This document shows positions 20,879-30,369 of a stretch of DNA of 42,721 nt, piece by piece. The stretch is from IMG/VR virus record IMGVR_UViG_3300018083_000058, positions 1 to 42,721 of that record; one strand, 5' to 3'. The notes below the pieces were generated by a model that was not told the origin of the DNA, searched no databases, and saw only the letters and a program-made list of their open reading frames with translations. Both the position numbers and the translations under genes were made by a program. Source of the DNA: a virus. Every line of letters begins with the position of its first letter. Position 1 is the stretch's first letter.

Positions 20879-21536
20879 GACCATCGTTTCGATTTGGCCG
20901 ATGCAGGAGAGTACGTACCGGCCCCTGCACATCGCGAAGAATCCTGGCGACACGAACACGTTCATTCTCCAGGCGGGCTCGGTCGAGAGCCCGTTCCTGT
21001 TGAAAATCCCGGATTTTGACACGTACATTTACATGGGCAAAGGGATCCACCAGACGATCAACATCCCTTCCTACGAGACCGCCAACGATCTGGTGCGCCA
21101 CTGGCGCGATTCGAAGAACTCTCCTGAAGACGGCGGCCTCCCCGGCATCTGGGTCTCGCCGGTCGACAATCCGACCATCGAGCAGGTTCTCTCTTCAGCG
21201 GAGCTCGACGAATTCCAAGACAAGCAGATGATGTTCGCGTCATCGAAGGTGCGCGAGGCCCGGCTCTTCGCGGCCCAGATGGAATGGCGGAACATCACCA
21301 AACTGCATTTGTTTATGGGCAAGCTCCTCAACATCCAGGGCGAGCCCTGGCAGGACTTCGATGCCCGCGCCAAGGTCGGTAAGGTGCGGTGCCCGTACTG
21401 CGACTCGCCCATCACGATGGGCGTAGCGGTGTGCTCGGTTTGCCGCGAGGTGACCGACATCGAGAAGTACAATCTAATTCGAACGGCGCAGAACCTTCCA
21501 CCGAAGGTGATTGCCGCCGCGCCGAAGCCGAGCTAA
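20871..21536 (+). CDS. Head/neck-associated protein with Zn ribbon, 221 aa (TTG start)
   Basis: A TTG at 20871 with AAGGAG eight bases upstream starts this gene. The first 140 residues are alpha/beta, and the C-terminus has C174-x2-C177-x10-C188-x2-C191, exactly the cysteine spacing of the portal insertion. A basic helical tail follows. Its place between capsid and neck genes suggests a structural protein. The shared ribbon spacing could reflect a common origin or metal-mediated contact. Confidence 0.6.
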   Translation: MSKTIVSIWPMQESTYRPLHIAKNPGDTNTFILQAGSVESPFLLKIPDFDTYIYMGKGIHQTINIPSYETANDLVRHWRDSKNSPEDGGLPGIWVSPVDNPTIEQVLSSAELDEFQDKQMMFASSKVREARLFAAQMEWRNITKLHLFMGKLLNIQGEPWQDFDARAKVGKVRCPYCDSPITMGVAVCSVCREVTDIEKYNLIRTAQNLPPKVIAAAPKPS

Positions 21537-21546
21537 AGGAAGACCA

Positions 21547-22245
21547 ATGGCCATTCCCACTGTCGAACAAGCGATCGAAGAGGCGGCCTTCCATCTCGGC
21601 GATTCCAAGAAGCGCCGGTTCACCATACCGGATCTTCAGTTCGCGGTGGGGCTGGCCTGGCGTGAGCTCATCGACGAGATGACGTTGTGCCAGGACGCGG
21701 CGGTCGAGCTGCAGGCGCTCTACGTGCTGGCGGCCGGGACGCTGACGCTGACGCCCGCGACCGCCGGGATCTCGAATTTCGGGCAACTGCTGCGCCTGGA
21801 AGAGCGCCCGCAGGGTTCCACGAACGTGTCGTTCTTCCCGGTCCAATACACCGAGACCATTTCGCTGCCCTGGTCTCCCACGCACCGGGTCATCTATTAC
21901 ACTTGGCGCTCGCAGACCTTCGGCTTTCCGCCGGCCACCGGGCCCGTCGAGCTCCGCATCACCTATCTGCATAGCGGAGAGAATCCGACGACCGGGCCGC
22001 TGGGCATCGACAACTGCCTCACTGTCGTTGGCAAGCTGGCCGCCGCGTACGCGGGCCCGCCCAAGGGCCTCTCGGGCATCCCCAAGCAGATGCGCGACGA
22101 GGTTTATAAAGACCCGAACCACATGCAGACGCTGATCCAACCGCACATGCGCGAGCAGCAGGAGCGGCGGGTTCAACCTGCCGCGTACGCTGTCGGCAGC
22201 AACCGGCGCCGCCCCCGCGGCTTTTACCCCAATTTTGGACCGTAG
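21547..22245 (+). CDS. Head-tail adaptor/neck protein, 232 aa
   Basis: The N-terminal helical part (QAIEEAAFHLGDSKKRRF, then LQFAVGLAWRELIDEMTLCQ) is followed by a beta domain. This resembles connector adaptors such as the T7 tubular-A or P22 gp4 class, which sit under the portal. Position between capsid and the larger tail protein supports this. The ATG has an AAAGGAAG ribosome binding site. The exact family is uncertain. Confidence 0.6.
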   Translation: MAIPTVEQAIEEAAFHLGDSKKRRFTIPDLQFAVGLAWRELIDEMTLCQDAAVELQALYVLAAGTLTLTPATAGISNFGQLLRLEERPQGSTNVSFFPVQYTETISLPWSPTHRVIYYTWRSQTFGFPPATGPVELRITYLHSGENPTTGPLGIDNCLTVVGKLAAAYAGPPKGLSGIPKQMRDEVYKDPNHMQTLIQPHMREQQERRVQPAAYAVGSNRRRPRGFYPNFGP

Positions 22246-22278
22246 TAAGTTTTCGATACTGGAGAAAATGGAGAACCC

Positions 22279-22695
22279 ATGTCCTTTACCACTGAGAAGA
22301 TTCCCGGCACGCCCCTCTATAAGTCGCGCACGCCGCAGATCGCGCAGGGCAACCTGCTCCTGGCCGACCTGAATACCGGCCTCACCATCGTGGCCCCGGC
22401 TGGCCGCATCATTCAGTTGACCGGGTTCCTGTTTCACATGAACGGCACCTTCGGCGGCCTCACTGATCTGCGGCTGCAGACCACCGAGACTCCGACTCCC
22501 ACGCCGCTGGTCACCATCGTCGCGGCCAACATGGGAGACACGATTACGCACACCGAGGTATTCGGCACCAACGTGAAGGCCCCGGCGTATTGGCTCCCTA
22601 TCAAAGGGACCGGTCTGCAGATCGTCAAGACCGGTGCGCCCGCGACCGGCGGCACCTCGATCGATTACGCGATTCACTACGTCTTCGAGGGCTAA
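22279..22695 (+). CDS. Small beta-rich structural protein, 138 aa
   Basis: The sequence is Gly/Thr-rich with alternating hydrophobics (LTIVAPAGRIIQLTGFLFHM), typical of a jelly-roll or decoration protein. No cysteine or catalytic motif is visible. It lies between the adaptor and the tail nozzle-like gene, with a GGAGAACCC ribosome binding site. Candidate roles are capsid decoration or tail hub accessory. Confidence 0.5.
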   Translation: MSFTTEKIPGTPLYKSRTPQIAQGNLLLADLNTGLTIVAPAGRIIQLTGFLFHMNGTFGGLTDLRLQTTETPTPTPLVTIVAANMGDTITHTEVFGTNVKAPAYWLPIKGTGLQIVKTGAPATGGTSIDYAIHYVFEG

Positions 22696-22698
22696 CGA

Positions 22699-24645
22699 TT
22701 GAGCCTCGCCGAACTCAAGCAGCGCGCGGTAGCCGACCTCCGGGGCTCGTGGACGCGAGCCCGCACGGAGCCCAGCGCGGATGTCAATCGCTCGCGCGCT
22801 CAGAACACCTACCTCACCAACCGGGCCTCGAACGCCATCAACGTGCGCTTTGACGGTGGCCGCATTATCGGGCGCGACGGGCTGATCCCCGATGACATGG
22901 CCACCGGCAAGATGACCATGCTGTACCAGTGGCTGGCCTATGGAACCTCCCTCGGCCAGGCGGGCCCGGGTGTGCCGACCAACTTCCTGGTCACTTTCGA
23001 GAATGGCGAGATCCGGGTGCGCGACCTCTACTTCCGGGTCCAGAAGTTTACCGCCGCGGCCATCGCTGGTGCCTACGGAGCGACCGTCGTCGAAGCCGCC
23101 GACCGGCTCTACATTTCGACATACAAAAGCGACTTCACGGGCGCGAGCGAAGTTCGTATCCTTTATCCGACCGCCACCACCGGCTACATCGACAAAGCCT
23201 TCATGGGGCCGATGACAAACGTGCCCACGCTCACCGAGCCCTACGCGGGCCTGATCACAGCGGGCGCGCACAAGTGGGGCTACATCGTCACCTCGCGCTC
23301 CGGCTCGCAGTTGCTGCCCTCGCCCTGGCTGACCAACGCAATCTTCAACCCGGTCACGTTCACCTCAGCCCCCTCGAAGACGATCCAGGTGACCATCCAC
23401 GGGCCTTGGCCCCAGGACGCGGCCTACGTGTCGGCGATCATGACTACCATCGAGAATCCCGAGAAGTTCTTCATCGTGCCCGGCACCGAGGCCGCCGTGC
23501 AGGGCGGTTCGAACATGACGGTGGATTTGTACTGCTCGATCGACGACCAGACGCTCGAGGCGTCCGGGACAGAGATCCTCGACAACTTCGATTACATGAC
23601 GCAGGGCATCCAAGGAACCGGCCCGTTCTCGCCGTTCAACCTCGCGCAACTGGGCCGGCGCATCGCGTACTTTGTCGGCAACAAGGTCTACATCTCCGAT
23701 CAAAACGATTATGAGCGGGTGACCGAGGCCCAGCACGTCCTGCAGGTTCCCGGGCAGCGGTGGCTCGTGACCGCCGCGCATATAAGAGGAGTCAATTACT
23801 TTTTCGGCCCGAAATGGACCTATGCCTGCGTCGACAACGAAGACGTCCCGGTGATGTGGCAGGAGCCCTATAGTGTGTCGCAGTCCTTGGGCTCGACCGC
23901 CATCCACGGCGTGTGCGCCACCACTACCGGCGACATGGCCTGGGTGGCCAACGAGTACGGGCTCTGGAACTTTCACGGTGCCTACGACGCCATTCCGGTG
24001 AGCGACATGAACGAGCCGGAATGGAAGCGCATCAATTGGGGCCTCGCGCAGACCACGCTCTGGATCGTCGACGACCCGATCGCCCAGCACGTCTGCGTCT
24101 ACGCGCCGCTCGACGGAGCCACCCAGAACACGCACCGGCTGACATGGTCCTACTCAAGAGGGCGCGGCCCCACCGAGGTCGACTTCTCGCTCGACACGAT
24201 CCCGGCCGCTTCGGCGGCGATGGTGCGCGAGACCACCAGCCAGCGCTCGCGCAAGTGGCACGGCCCGAACGCCGCCACGCCGATTCTGATCGAGACCATC
24301 GACGCGCTCGACGACAACGGCGTGCCGATCGTTTCGGTCTGGGAATCGGGCGAGGTTTTCAAGCGCAGAAACGTGGCAAGCTCGATCGACATGAAGATTC
24401 ATGCCGTGGAAGCGAAGGTCAAAGGAGTGGGCATCCTGCGCTCGCGCGTGTACGAGGCCAGCCGCAACATCTACGAGGATCTTGCCACCGAAGTGCTTCA
24501 GGAGCTCCCCCGCGATGCGATCGAAATGGGCTGCGACGTGATGAGCCACGATGCCACCGTGGAGTTCAAGACGAGCGGGCTCGGCGAGCGCATGGACATC
24601 AACGACTTCACGCTTTTCTACGTGCCGTGGCTCACCAACCGATAG
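22699..24645 (+). CDS. Tail nozzle/hub-like protein, 648 aa (TTG start)
   Basis: A long, largely beta-rich protein with repeated short strands and Trp/Gly turns across its length (SQSLGSTAIHGVCATTTGDM, YGLWNFHGAYDAIPVSDMNE), the pattern of a propeller-like nozzle as in T7 tubular-B or P22 gp10-type proteins. Order (adaptor, then this, then fibre) agrees with a short-tailed virion. It starts four bases after the preceding stop at a TTG, with a weak ribosome binding site. Confidence 0.6.
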   Translation: MSLAELKQRAVADLRGSWTRARTEPSADVNRSRAQNTYLTNRASNAINVRFDGGRIIGRDGLIPDDMATGKMTMLYQWLAYGTSLGQAGPGVPTNFLVTFENGEIRVRDLYFRVQKFTAAAIAGAYGATVVEAADRLYISTYKSDFTGASEVRILYPTATTGYIDKAFMGPMTNVPTLTEPYAGLITAGAHKWGYIVTSRSGSQLLPSPWLTNAIFNPVTFTSAPSKTIQVTIHGPWPQDAAYVSAIMTTIENPEKFFIVPGTEAAVQGGSNMTVDLYCSIDDQTLEASGTEILDNFDYMTQGIQGTGPFSPFNLAQLGRRIAYFVGNKVYISDQNDYERVTEAQHVLQVPGQRWLVTAAHIRGVNYFFGPKWTYACVDNEDVPVMWQEPYSVSQSLGSTAIHGVCATTTGDMAWVANEYGLWNFHGAYDAIPVSDMNEPEWKRINWGLAQTTLWIVDDPIAQHVCVYAPLDGATQNTHRLTWSYSRGRGPTEVDFSLDTIPAASAAMVRETTSQRSRKWHGPNAATPILIETIDALDDNGVPIVSVWESGEVFKRRNVASSIDMKIHAVEAKVKGVGILRSRVYEASRNIYEDLATEVLQELPRDAIEMGCDVMSHDATVEFKTSGLGERMDINDFTLFYVPWLTNR

Positions 24646-24655
24646 ATAATCGAGC

Positions 24656-24886
24656 ATGGCCGACAAGCTCTCGCTGACGAGCATCCGCCCGGATGTCAAT
24701 TCCATTCGCACGCGCGGGACGTTCGAGTTGACCGCCGAAGCCCTCGACCGGATCGACGGCAACTTGGTCCGGATTACGAACTTTGTCAACGCAATCGATG
24801 TCAGCCCCGCCGTCATCGAAGCGCCGCCGGTCGAGCCGCCGCCGGAGGGCGCCATCATGATCCGCGTGGCGTACGAAAGTCTCTAA
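24656..24886 (+). CDS. Small hypothetical protein, 76 aa
   Basis: A short protein with a basic/polar head, a hydrophobic helix (ALDRIDGNLVRITNFVNAI) and a Pro-rich tail (APPVEPPPEGA). It lies one base before the fibre gene and has no clear ribosome binding site. A fibre-assembly or adaptor role is possible from its place; not recognised. Confidence 0.55.
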   Translation: MADKLSLTSIRPDVNSIRTRGTFELTAEALDRIDGNLVRITNFVNAIDVSPAVIEAPPVEPPPEGAIMIRVAYESL

Positions 24887-24887
24887 G

Positions 24888-27800
24888 ATGCCAGGAGAAG
24901 TTTATTACGTCGATACGCTCACCAGAACCCTCGAGGGGAAGCTCGGCGAGCGCCTCTCTGTCCTCGATGTATCGCCCACGGCGGGCAAGGGCACGCTCGA
25001 CGAGGCACCGGTATTCCTAAAGGCGTACAACTCCAAAATCACCAAAGGCGGCGGCGCGATCCATGTGCCCGGCACGGTGGGAGCCGGTTATCGTCTCTCT
25101 GTGCCGCTGGTCCTCAACGGCACTGTGGCGATCGAATTTGTGGGCGAGGGCCGCGCGTCGAAGATCTTCCGCGGAGCCGCCATGCCTGCGGGTAAGGGCG
25201 TGTTCGATTTCACTGGTGCCAAGAACATCACCTTCCGCAAGCTCCTCTTTGACGGCAGCGTCACCACCTCGACCAAGCTCGATTACTCCGCTTTCGGGAG
25301 TGACCCGGCCCATCCTTCGCTCACCCTCAACTCGATGTTCTGGCTGCGCGGTGCCGAGAACATCACCTTCGAGGATTGCGACTTCGAACACACAGGCGGC
25401 TACTCCCATTACCTCGACGCCCGCTTCTCCCGAGTGAAAGGCGTCCGGTTCATCAACTGCCGGTGGACGAACAACCGCCCGCACACGTTCGGCACGGGTG
25501 CCGACCTCGACTACGGGAGCGCCACCGGAGGCATCCTCTACCAGAACCAGGGCACGGGGGCGAGCCGGGTGGAGGATCTGACGGTGCGCGGCTGCAAGTT
25601 CGCGCGCGGCACCGGGCGAGGCGTCTGGGGACACGGCTACGGCCTGGACACGCTGCACGCCAGGATTCACATCGACCACAACAGCTTCGAGGACTACGGG
25701 CTCAACGGCATCCTGTTCGGCAACACGATCGGCGGAAGCGCGATCGGCAACAGCTTCCGGCGGATTGGCTATATCTGCCCGGACGACACTGCCCCGAGCG
25801 TGCCGAAGTGGCACCCGGGCAATAAGCCCGCCGCGATCGGAGGCTATGGCGTCACCAAGCTGGTCCCTTACACCGGCAATGATTTCGTCTCGATCAACGG
25901 CGCGGCGATCAACGCTGACGGTTATTGCTACGGCGCGATCTCCGGCAACGCCATTCGCGTTCCACGCGCGGGGGAGCCGGAATATACCGAGGATTTGATC
26001 GCCTCCTCCGGCGCCGGCCAGGGAATCATTCTCGCGAACGGGTCCGATCGCGAGGGCGCTTCGGGCGTCACGATCACCGGCAACAGTTGCGACAACCTGA
26101 GCGGCACGGCGATCGGTCTCTATTCTGCGCGGCGCTGCTACGCCTCAGGGAACCTCATCGTCGTTGTCACCACTACTCCGGTGGGCGCTCCTATCGTGAT
26201 CGGGGGCCTCGGTGCCGGGTCCAATCAGAACGCCACCGATAACCTCGTCACCGAAAACATGATTCACTATTCGCCTGCGACCAAACAGGCGGCGATCGTG
26301 GAAGACGACCAGTTCCGGGCGTTCACGCCCACGGACGCAAATAGCGTCGTCAAAAACCGCATCATTGGCAACGAGTGGGTCTTTGAGTTTAAGCGCGCCC
26401 CGCTATCGAATAGCAACACGGGCATCCATTTCACAACGAACACCTCGACCGACACCCAGAGCAGGCACGGCATCCAGCGCGAGGGCCAAGCGTCCGACTC
26501 AAGTTCGGCGCTGCGCGTCTATGTGCAGGACGGCGGCGCGTTCGGCTATCTGCACATGCAGCTACAGGCGTACCGTGCCATTGGAGCCCGCGGGCCATTG
26601 TTGAACGTGTCCGAGTCCGGTCCCGGCATTGTGGACGATGAGGGCCAGCCCGAAGTCCGAGACGGGGTGATCACCACCGGGCCGTACGTGAACTCGCCCT
26701 ACGGCAACGCCATGCTCACCGGCATGGTTCACGCTACCGGATACATGGCGTTCTCCGATGCCACATTCTGGGATGGCCGAGCCGACCTGTTACCCGGCCC
26801 GCCTGAAGCGGAAGGCTGGGCGCTCCTGCGCTGGGACCACTTACTCAACCGCTGGCGGCAATCGGTGGAAGGCGGCGGCGCGGCGGGCCCGCGCATATGG
26901 ACAGACTTCGCCGCTGGTGCCGGTACGGCGGGGAATCCGGCCGGGACAAACGGGCAAGTGCAGTTCAACGAGAACGGGGCGTTCGGCGCTTCCCCCACCT
27001 TCACTTTCACGGGCGGCCCCAACCCGAAAGTGAATGTCACGACCACGCAATACTATCCCGCGATCGAAGTCTACAACGGCTATGTTCAATCCGGGGAGGG
27101 AGTCGGCTTCAACATGATGGCCGAGCCGTGGCCAGCAGACGCGGGCAAGGTGCGGTTATATGCCGGGATGGATGGGCAGATGTATATCTCGTCGAATGAA
27201 GGGGCGTATGTCCCCTTCAGCGCCGGGACGCCCGCTGGCTCGGACAGTCAGGTTCAGTTCAACAAAGGTGGAGTGTTTGGGGCCTCCGGAAACTTCGTCT
27301 GGGATGAGGCCGGTCAGGAGATCGCCATCCAGACGAAGATCAATACGGTTGGCTTGACGGTATTCAACGGATTCATTCAAGCCGCGCAGGGCTATGGCCT
27401 CACCATGACGGTCGAGCCTCCGGTCTCGGGAGACAACCAGGTGCGGATCTACGCGGGCGTCGACGGGACAATCTTCAAGTCGTCTGATACGCAGGCGTAC
27501 GGTCCCTTCGGGAATCCCGCTGGATCAGATAGCCAGATCCAGTTCAACAAAGAAGGGAATTTCGGCGCGAGCGGCAACCTCGTCTGGGACGAGCTCGGCA
27601 AAGAGATTGCTATTCAGACGAATCCCAACACGGTTGGCCTGACGGTGTTCAACGGCTTCATTCAGGCGGCGCAGGGTTACGGCTACACCTTGATTGACGG
27701 CTCCACCGCGCAGCCTGCCAAATCAGAGGTGGGCCAAGTGCGGATGTACGCCGACACCAACGGCTGGATGTACATCTCGACGAACGGGCAGGACTACGGT

Positions 27801-30362
27801 CCCATCGTGAATGGGCCGGCCGGTAATGACACCTGGATACAGTACAACAAAGACGGCGTGTTCTGGGCCTCAGAACACTTCATCTACAACGAGACGATCC
27901 AGACGATGACGGTCGACGGCGGGGTGGCTCTCGAGACGCTTACGTTCACCCAGCTTACGGCCTCAGCGGGACCGCCACCGCAACCGCCTCGCGCGCCTAC
28001 CGGCAAGGTGCGGCTCTACGCCGACACCAACGGGCTGATGTACATCTCGACGAGCGGCTCGGCCTATGGACCTTTTTCGCTCCACCCGGCCGGCGCAGAC
28101 GGCGAGGTCCAGTTCAACGTCAAGGGCGCGTTCGGCGCTTCCGAGTTCTTCTACTGGGACAATCGCCCGGATAAGCTGACCCTGTCGGTGACGTGTGTGG
28201 CGGGCCACGCCGCTATCTCGACTTCGGGCGGCTGGATACAATCCGAGGGCGGGTTTCTGACTAACAACATAGAACCTACGGCCATCCAGGCACCCGTGGG
28301 CGGGGTACACGGGGCGATCGTCAACGCCAGTAAGTATATTTCGGTGACGCAGACACCGAGCCTTGCGCCCTTGGAGGATGACAGCCTGATCGGGAAGGCT
28401 TTCCTGTGGGCCAGTTCCGTCGAAATCTCCGGCGTCCCGGCCCACTATGCCGCTTTGAGTACGTTCGTGGGGAGCACTTCGGTACTTTGCGGTCTCGCGG
28501 TGGGAACCCTGATAGCCGCCGATCGTGTGATCGGGTACAAGGGGATAGAGTTCGTTCAACAGTCGGTCGCGCCGCCAGTCTCCACTGATGGCCGGGTGCG
28601 GCTCTACGCGAAAGACGATGGGCAACTCTGGATATCGACAAACGGAGCCGCGTATGGGCCGATATCGCTCACTGCGGCAGGCACCAGCAGGCAGATCCAG
28701 TTCAACATGAACGGAGCATTTGCCGCGACTGCCAACCTCGTCTGGGATGAAGGCGGCATACTTGCCATGAACGGCTATCTCCAGACCCAGGCCGTCAACA
28801 ACGCGGTCCAATGGGTGATGTACCGCACGTTCGACCCGGCCCATGTCTATTACATGGGCATCGACGCGGGGGAAAACTGGTTCCTGATTGATGCCTCTCG
28901 CGGCGGCTATCAATCGCTGCTTGTTACCCCAGTGCCGTTTACGGCTGGGCCCCCGATAGTTTACAAGCCCGAGGAAGTGATCGTGGCTACTTGCGGTTGG
29001 TTCCGCGGCTCTGGGGGCCTGGGCTTCATGCAGTTGGGCGCGGAGCCGGGTAAATCTATTCCTGGCCAAGTGCGGATCTACGCGAACACAAACGGCGCGC
29101 TCTATATTTCAACGAACGGTGCCGCATATGGGCCATTCGGGGGCGGGGGCACCACTTCTCCTGGCGGCCCTACCACTGCCGTGCAGTACAACAACGCTGG
29201 GGCATTCGGCGGGACGCAGGACTTGGTATGGACAAGCTCTGCAAACAACCTCTCTATCGGGGGAGGCACTTCTACCGATACCCCTGCCCGGCTCCAGACC
29301 AACTCGACGGGTCAGGTCAGAAACCCCGCCACTGGCGCTCTGGGCCCGAATAACATTGAAGGCGATACGCAGTGGATGATGCACCGTCCCTGGATCTACA
29401 TCTGGTATCTGGGAATCCGTACCGACGGGAAGTGGTTTATCCGCGATCCCATGCACGCAAACGCAGGGGCTGGCTTCCCTCACGGCCCAGATGTTTTGAC
29501 GGTTAGCGGCGGCGACTGGACCGGGGCAGGATCAGTCGTCTACACGCCTGGGTGGTTCCAGTCCATTCAAGGCTTCCTCGCCACTGGCACGGCCTACAGC
29601 GCGCTCGACGCCAGGAGCGGTGGGGCCCTTGTTCAGACTCTTTCCTTTGCTCGGGTGAATACGGGCGTCACCGCGGCCCCTCCGGTATCTGGTTCCTCTG
29701 GCAACGGGGAAGTAAAGCTCTATGCCAACACGGACGGCCAGTTGTATATCTCGACCAACGGGGCTGCGTGGGGACCGTTCGGCGGCGGGGGCAGCGGCAC
29801 ACCGGGCGGATCGAACACGCAGATTCAGTTCAACAAGGCCGGAGTCTTCGGCGGCGACGGCGACTTTACCTTCAGCCCAGGAGCTACCCCGACCGATCCC
29901 GCAATTCTGGACTTCTGGGGCTATATGAAGTTCAGTTTGTACGCCGCGCACACATTCCAGCTTGGTTCGAAATACGTCCCTGGTCAGAGTTTCCCCACCT
30001 ATATCCCTGATTCCTTCCAGTTCCAGATCGAGGATCTTACGTACAACAACAAATGTCTCCAGATCGTGGGGGCCTCTTCCGGACCTTCAATCCTCGTGTA
30101 CACGCAGGGCTACTTTGAAAGCTCCGGCGGCTTCAACTCGCAGCAGGCCACGTACAACACGTTTCGCTCGACCGGCGGCGGCGGGATCTCGGTGGCCTAT
30201 GTCCGAGCTACTTACTGCACCCATATCGGGACAAGCAACGGCCAACCTGGGATGCTTTGGCCGGATGCCGTATCGAACGGGTGTATGTATTACGACACCG
30301 GGACCAAGACGATAAAAGCCCTCATCGACAATGTCTGGAGACAGGTTTACACAATCGGTTAG
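24888..30362 (+). CDS. Giant tail fibre/spike protein with beta-helix and repeated modules, 1824 aa
   Basis: Residues about 60-470 have the pectate-lyase-like parallel beta-helix pattern: strings such as ITFRKLLFDG, ITFEDCDFEHTG, VRFINCRWTNN and IHIDHNSFEDYG, each a coil with turns. Such domains often carry depolymerase or receptor activity. From about residue 685 to the end come eight repeat modules, each opening with QFNxxGxFG. The first seven close with a VRxYAxTNGxxYISTNGxAYGPF unit. These QFN modules are common in phage fibres. The C-terminus has a YYDTGTKTIKAL end typical of fibre tips. Modules 5-7 carry extra inserted segments. The catalytic residues of a depolymerase are not evident. 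Confidence 0.85.
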   Translation: MPGEVYYVDTLTRTLEGKLGERLSVLDVSPTAGKGTLDEAPVFLKAYNSKITKGGGAIHVPGTVGAGYRLSVPLVLNGTVAIEFVGEGRASKIFRGAAMPAGKGVFDFTGAKNITFRKLLFDGSVTTSTKLDYSAFGSDPAHPSLTLNSMFWLRGAENITFEDCDFEHTGGYSHYLDARFSRVKGVRFINCRWTNNRPHTFGTGADLDYGSATGGILYQNQGTGASRVEDLTVRGCKFARGTGRGVWGHGYGLDTLHARIHIDHNSFEDYGLNGILFGNTIGGSAIGNSFRRIGYICPDDTAPSVPKWHPGNKPAAIGGYGVTKLVPYTGNDFVSINGAAINADGYCYGAISGNAIRVPRAGEPEYTEDLIASSGAGQGIILANGSDREGASGVTITGNSCDNLSGTAIGLYSARRCYASGNLIVVVTTTPVGAPIVIGGLGAGSNQNATDNLVTENMIHYSPATKQAAIVEDDQFRAFTPTDANSVVKNRIIGNEWVFEFKRAPLSNSNTGIHFTTNTSTDTQSRHGIQREGQASDSSSALRVYVQDGGAFGYLHMQLQAYRAIGARGPLLNVSESGPGIVDDEGQPEVRDGVITTGPYVNSPYGNAMLTGMVHATGYMAFSDATFWDGRADLLPGPPEAEGWALLRWDHLLNRWRQSVEGGGAAGPRIWTDFAAGAGTAGNPAGTNGQVQFNENGAFGASPTFTFTGGPNPKVNVTTTQYYPAIEVYNGYVQSGEGVGFNMMAEPWPADAGKVRLYAGMDGQMYISSNEGAYVPFSAGTPAGSDSQVQFNKGGVFGASGNFVWDEAGQEIAIQTKINTVGLTVFNGFIQAAQGYGLTMTVEPPVSGDNQVRIYAGVDGTIFKSSDTQAYGPFGNPAGSDSQIQFNKEGNFGASGNLVWDELGKEIAIQTNPNTVGLTVFNGFIQAAQGYGYTLIDGSTAQPAKSEVGQVRMYADTNGWMYISTNGQDYGPIVNGPAGNDTWIQYNKDGVFWASEHFIYNETIQTMTVDGGVALETLTFTQLTASAGPPPQPPRAPTGKVRLYADTNGLMYISTSGSAYGPFSLHPAGADGEVQFNVKGAFGASEFFYWDNRPDKLTLSVTCVAGHAAISTSGGWIQSEGGFLTNNIEPTAIQAPVGGVHGAIVNASKYISVTQTPSLAPLEDDSLIGKAFLWASSVEISGVPAHYAALSTFVGSTSVLCGLAVGTLIAADRVIGYKGIEFVQQSVAPPVSTDGRVRLYAKDDGQLWISTNGAAYGPISLTAAGTSRQIQFNMNGAFAATANLVWDEGGILAMNGYLQTQAVNNAVQWVMYRTFDPAHVYYMGIDAGENWFLIDASRGGYQSLLVTPVPFTAGPPIVYKPEEVIVATCGWFRGSGGLGFMQLGAEPGKSIPGQVRIYANTNGALYISTNGAAYGPFGGGGTTSPGGPTTAVQYNNAGAFGGTQDLVWTSSANNLSIGGGTSTDTPARLQTNSTGQVRNPATGALGPNNIEGDTQWMMHRPWIYIWYLGIRTDGKWFIRDPMHANAGAGFPHGPDVLTVSGGDWTGAGSVVYTPGWFQSIQGFLATGTAYSALDARSGGALVQTLSFARVNTGVTAAPPVSGSSGNGEVKLYANTDGQLYISTNGAAWGPFGGGGSGTPGGSNTQIQFNKAGVFGGDGDFTFSPGATPTDPAILDFWGYMKFSLYAAHTFQLGSKYVPGQSFPTYIPDSFQFQIEDLTYNNKCLQIVGASSGPSILVYTQGYFESSGGFNSQQATYNTFRSTGGGGISVAYVRATYCTHIGTSNGQPGMLWPDAVSNGCMYYDTGTKTIKALIDNVWRQVYTIG
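26940..29860 (+). repeat. Array of eight fibre modules (QFN repeats)
   Basis: The conserved CAG-TTC/TAC-AAC (QFN/QYN) codons start near 26961, 27255, 27540, 27840, 28110, 28698, 29184 and 29826. Spacing is close to 290 bases for the first five, then 490-640. The longer intervals hold different inserted sequences, pointing to module shuffling or duplication. Confidence 0.75.
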
Positions 30363-30369
30363 GAGATTT

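Noticed and set aside
21412-23271. 619-residue open frame on the minus strand
   Set aside because: It is antisense to well-supported neck and tail genes, has no ribosome binding site, and is explained by third-position G/C bias.
26940-29860. Regular repeats resembling a CRISPR array
   Set aside because: Spacing is about 290 bases and follows protein modules in one frame; no short identical repeats or spacers.
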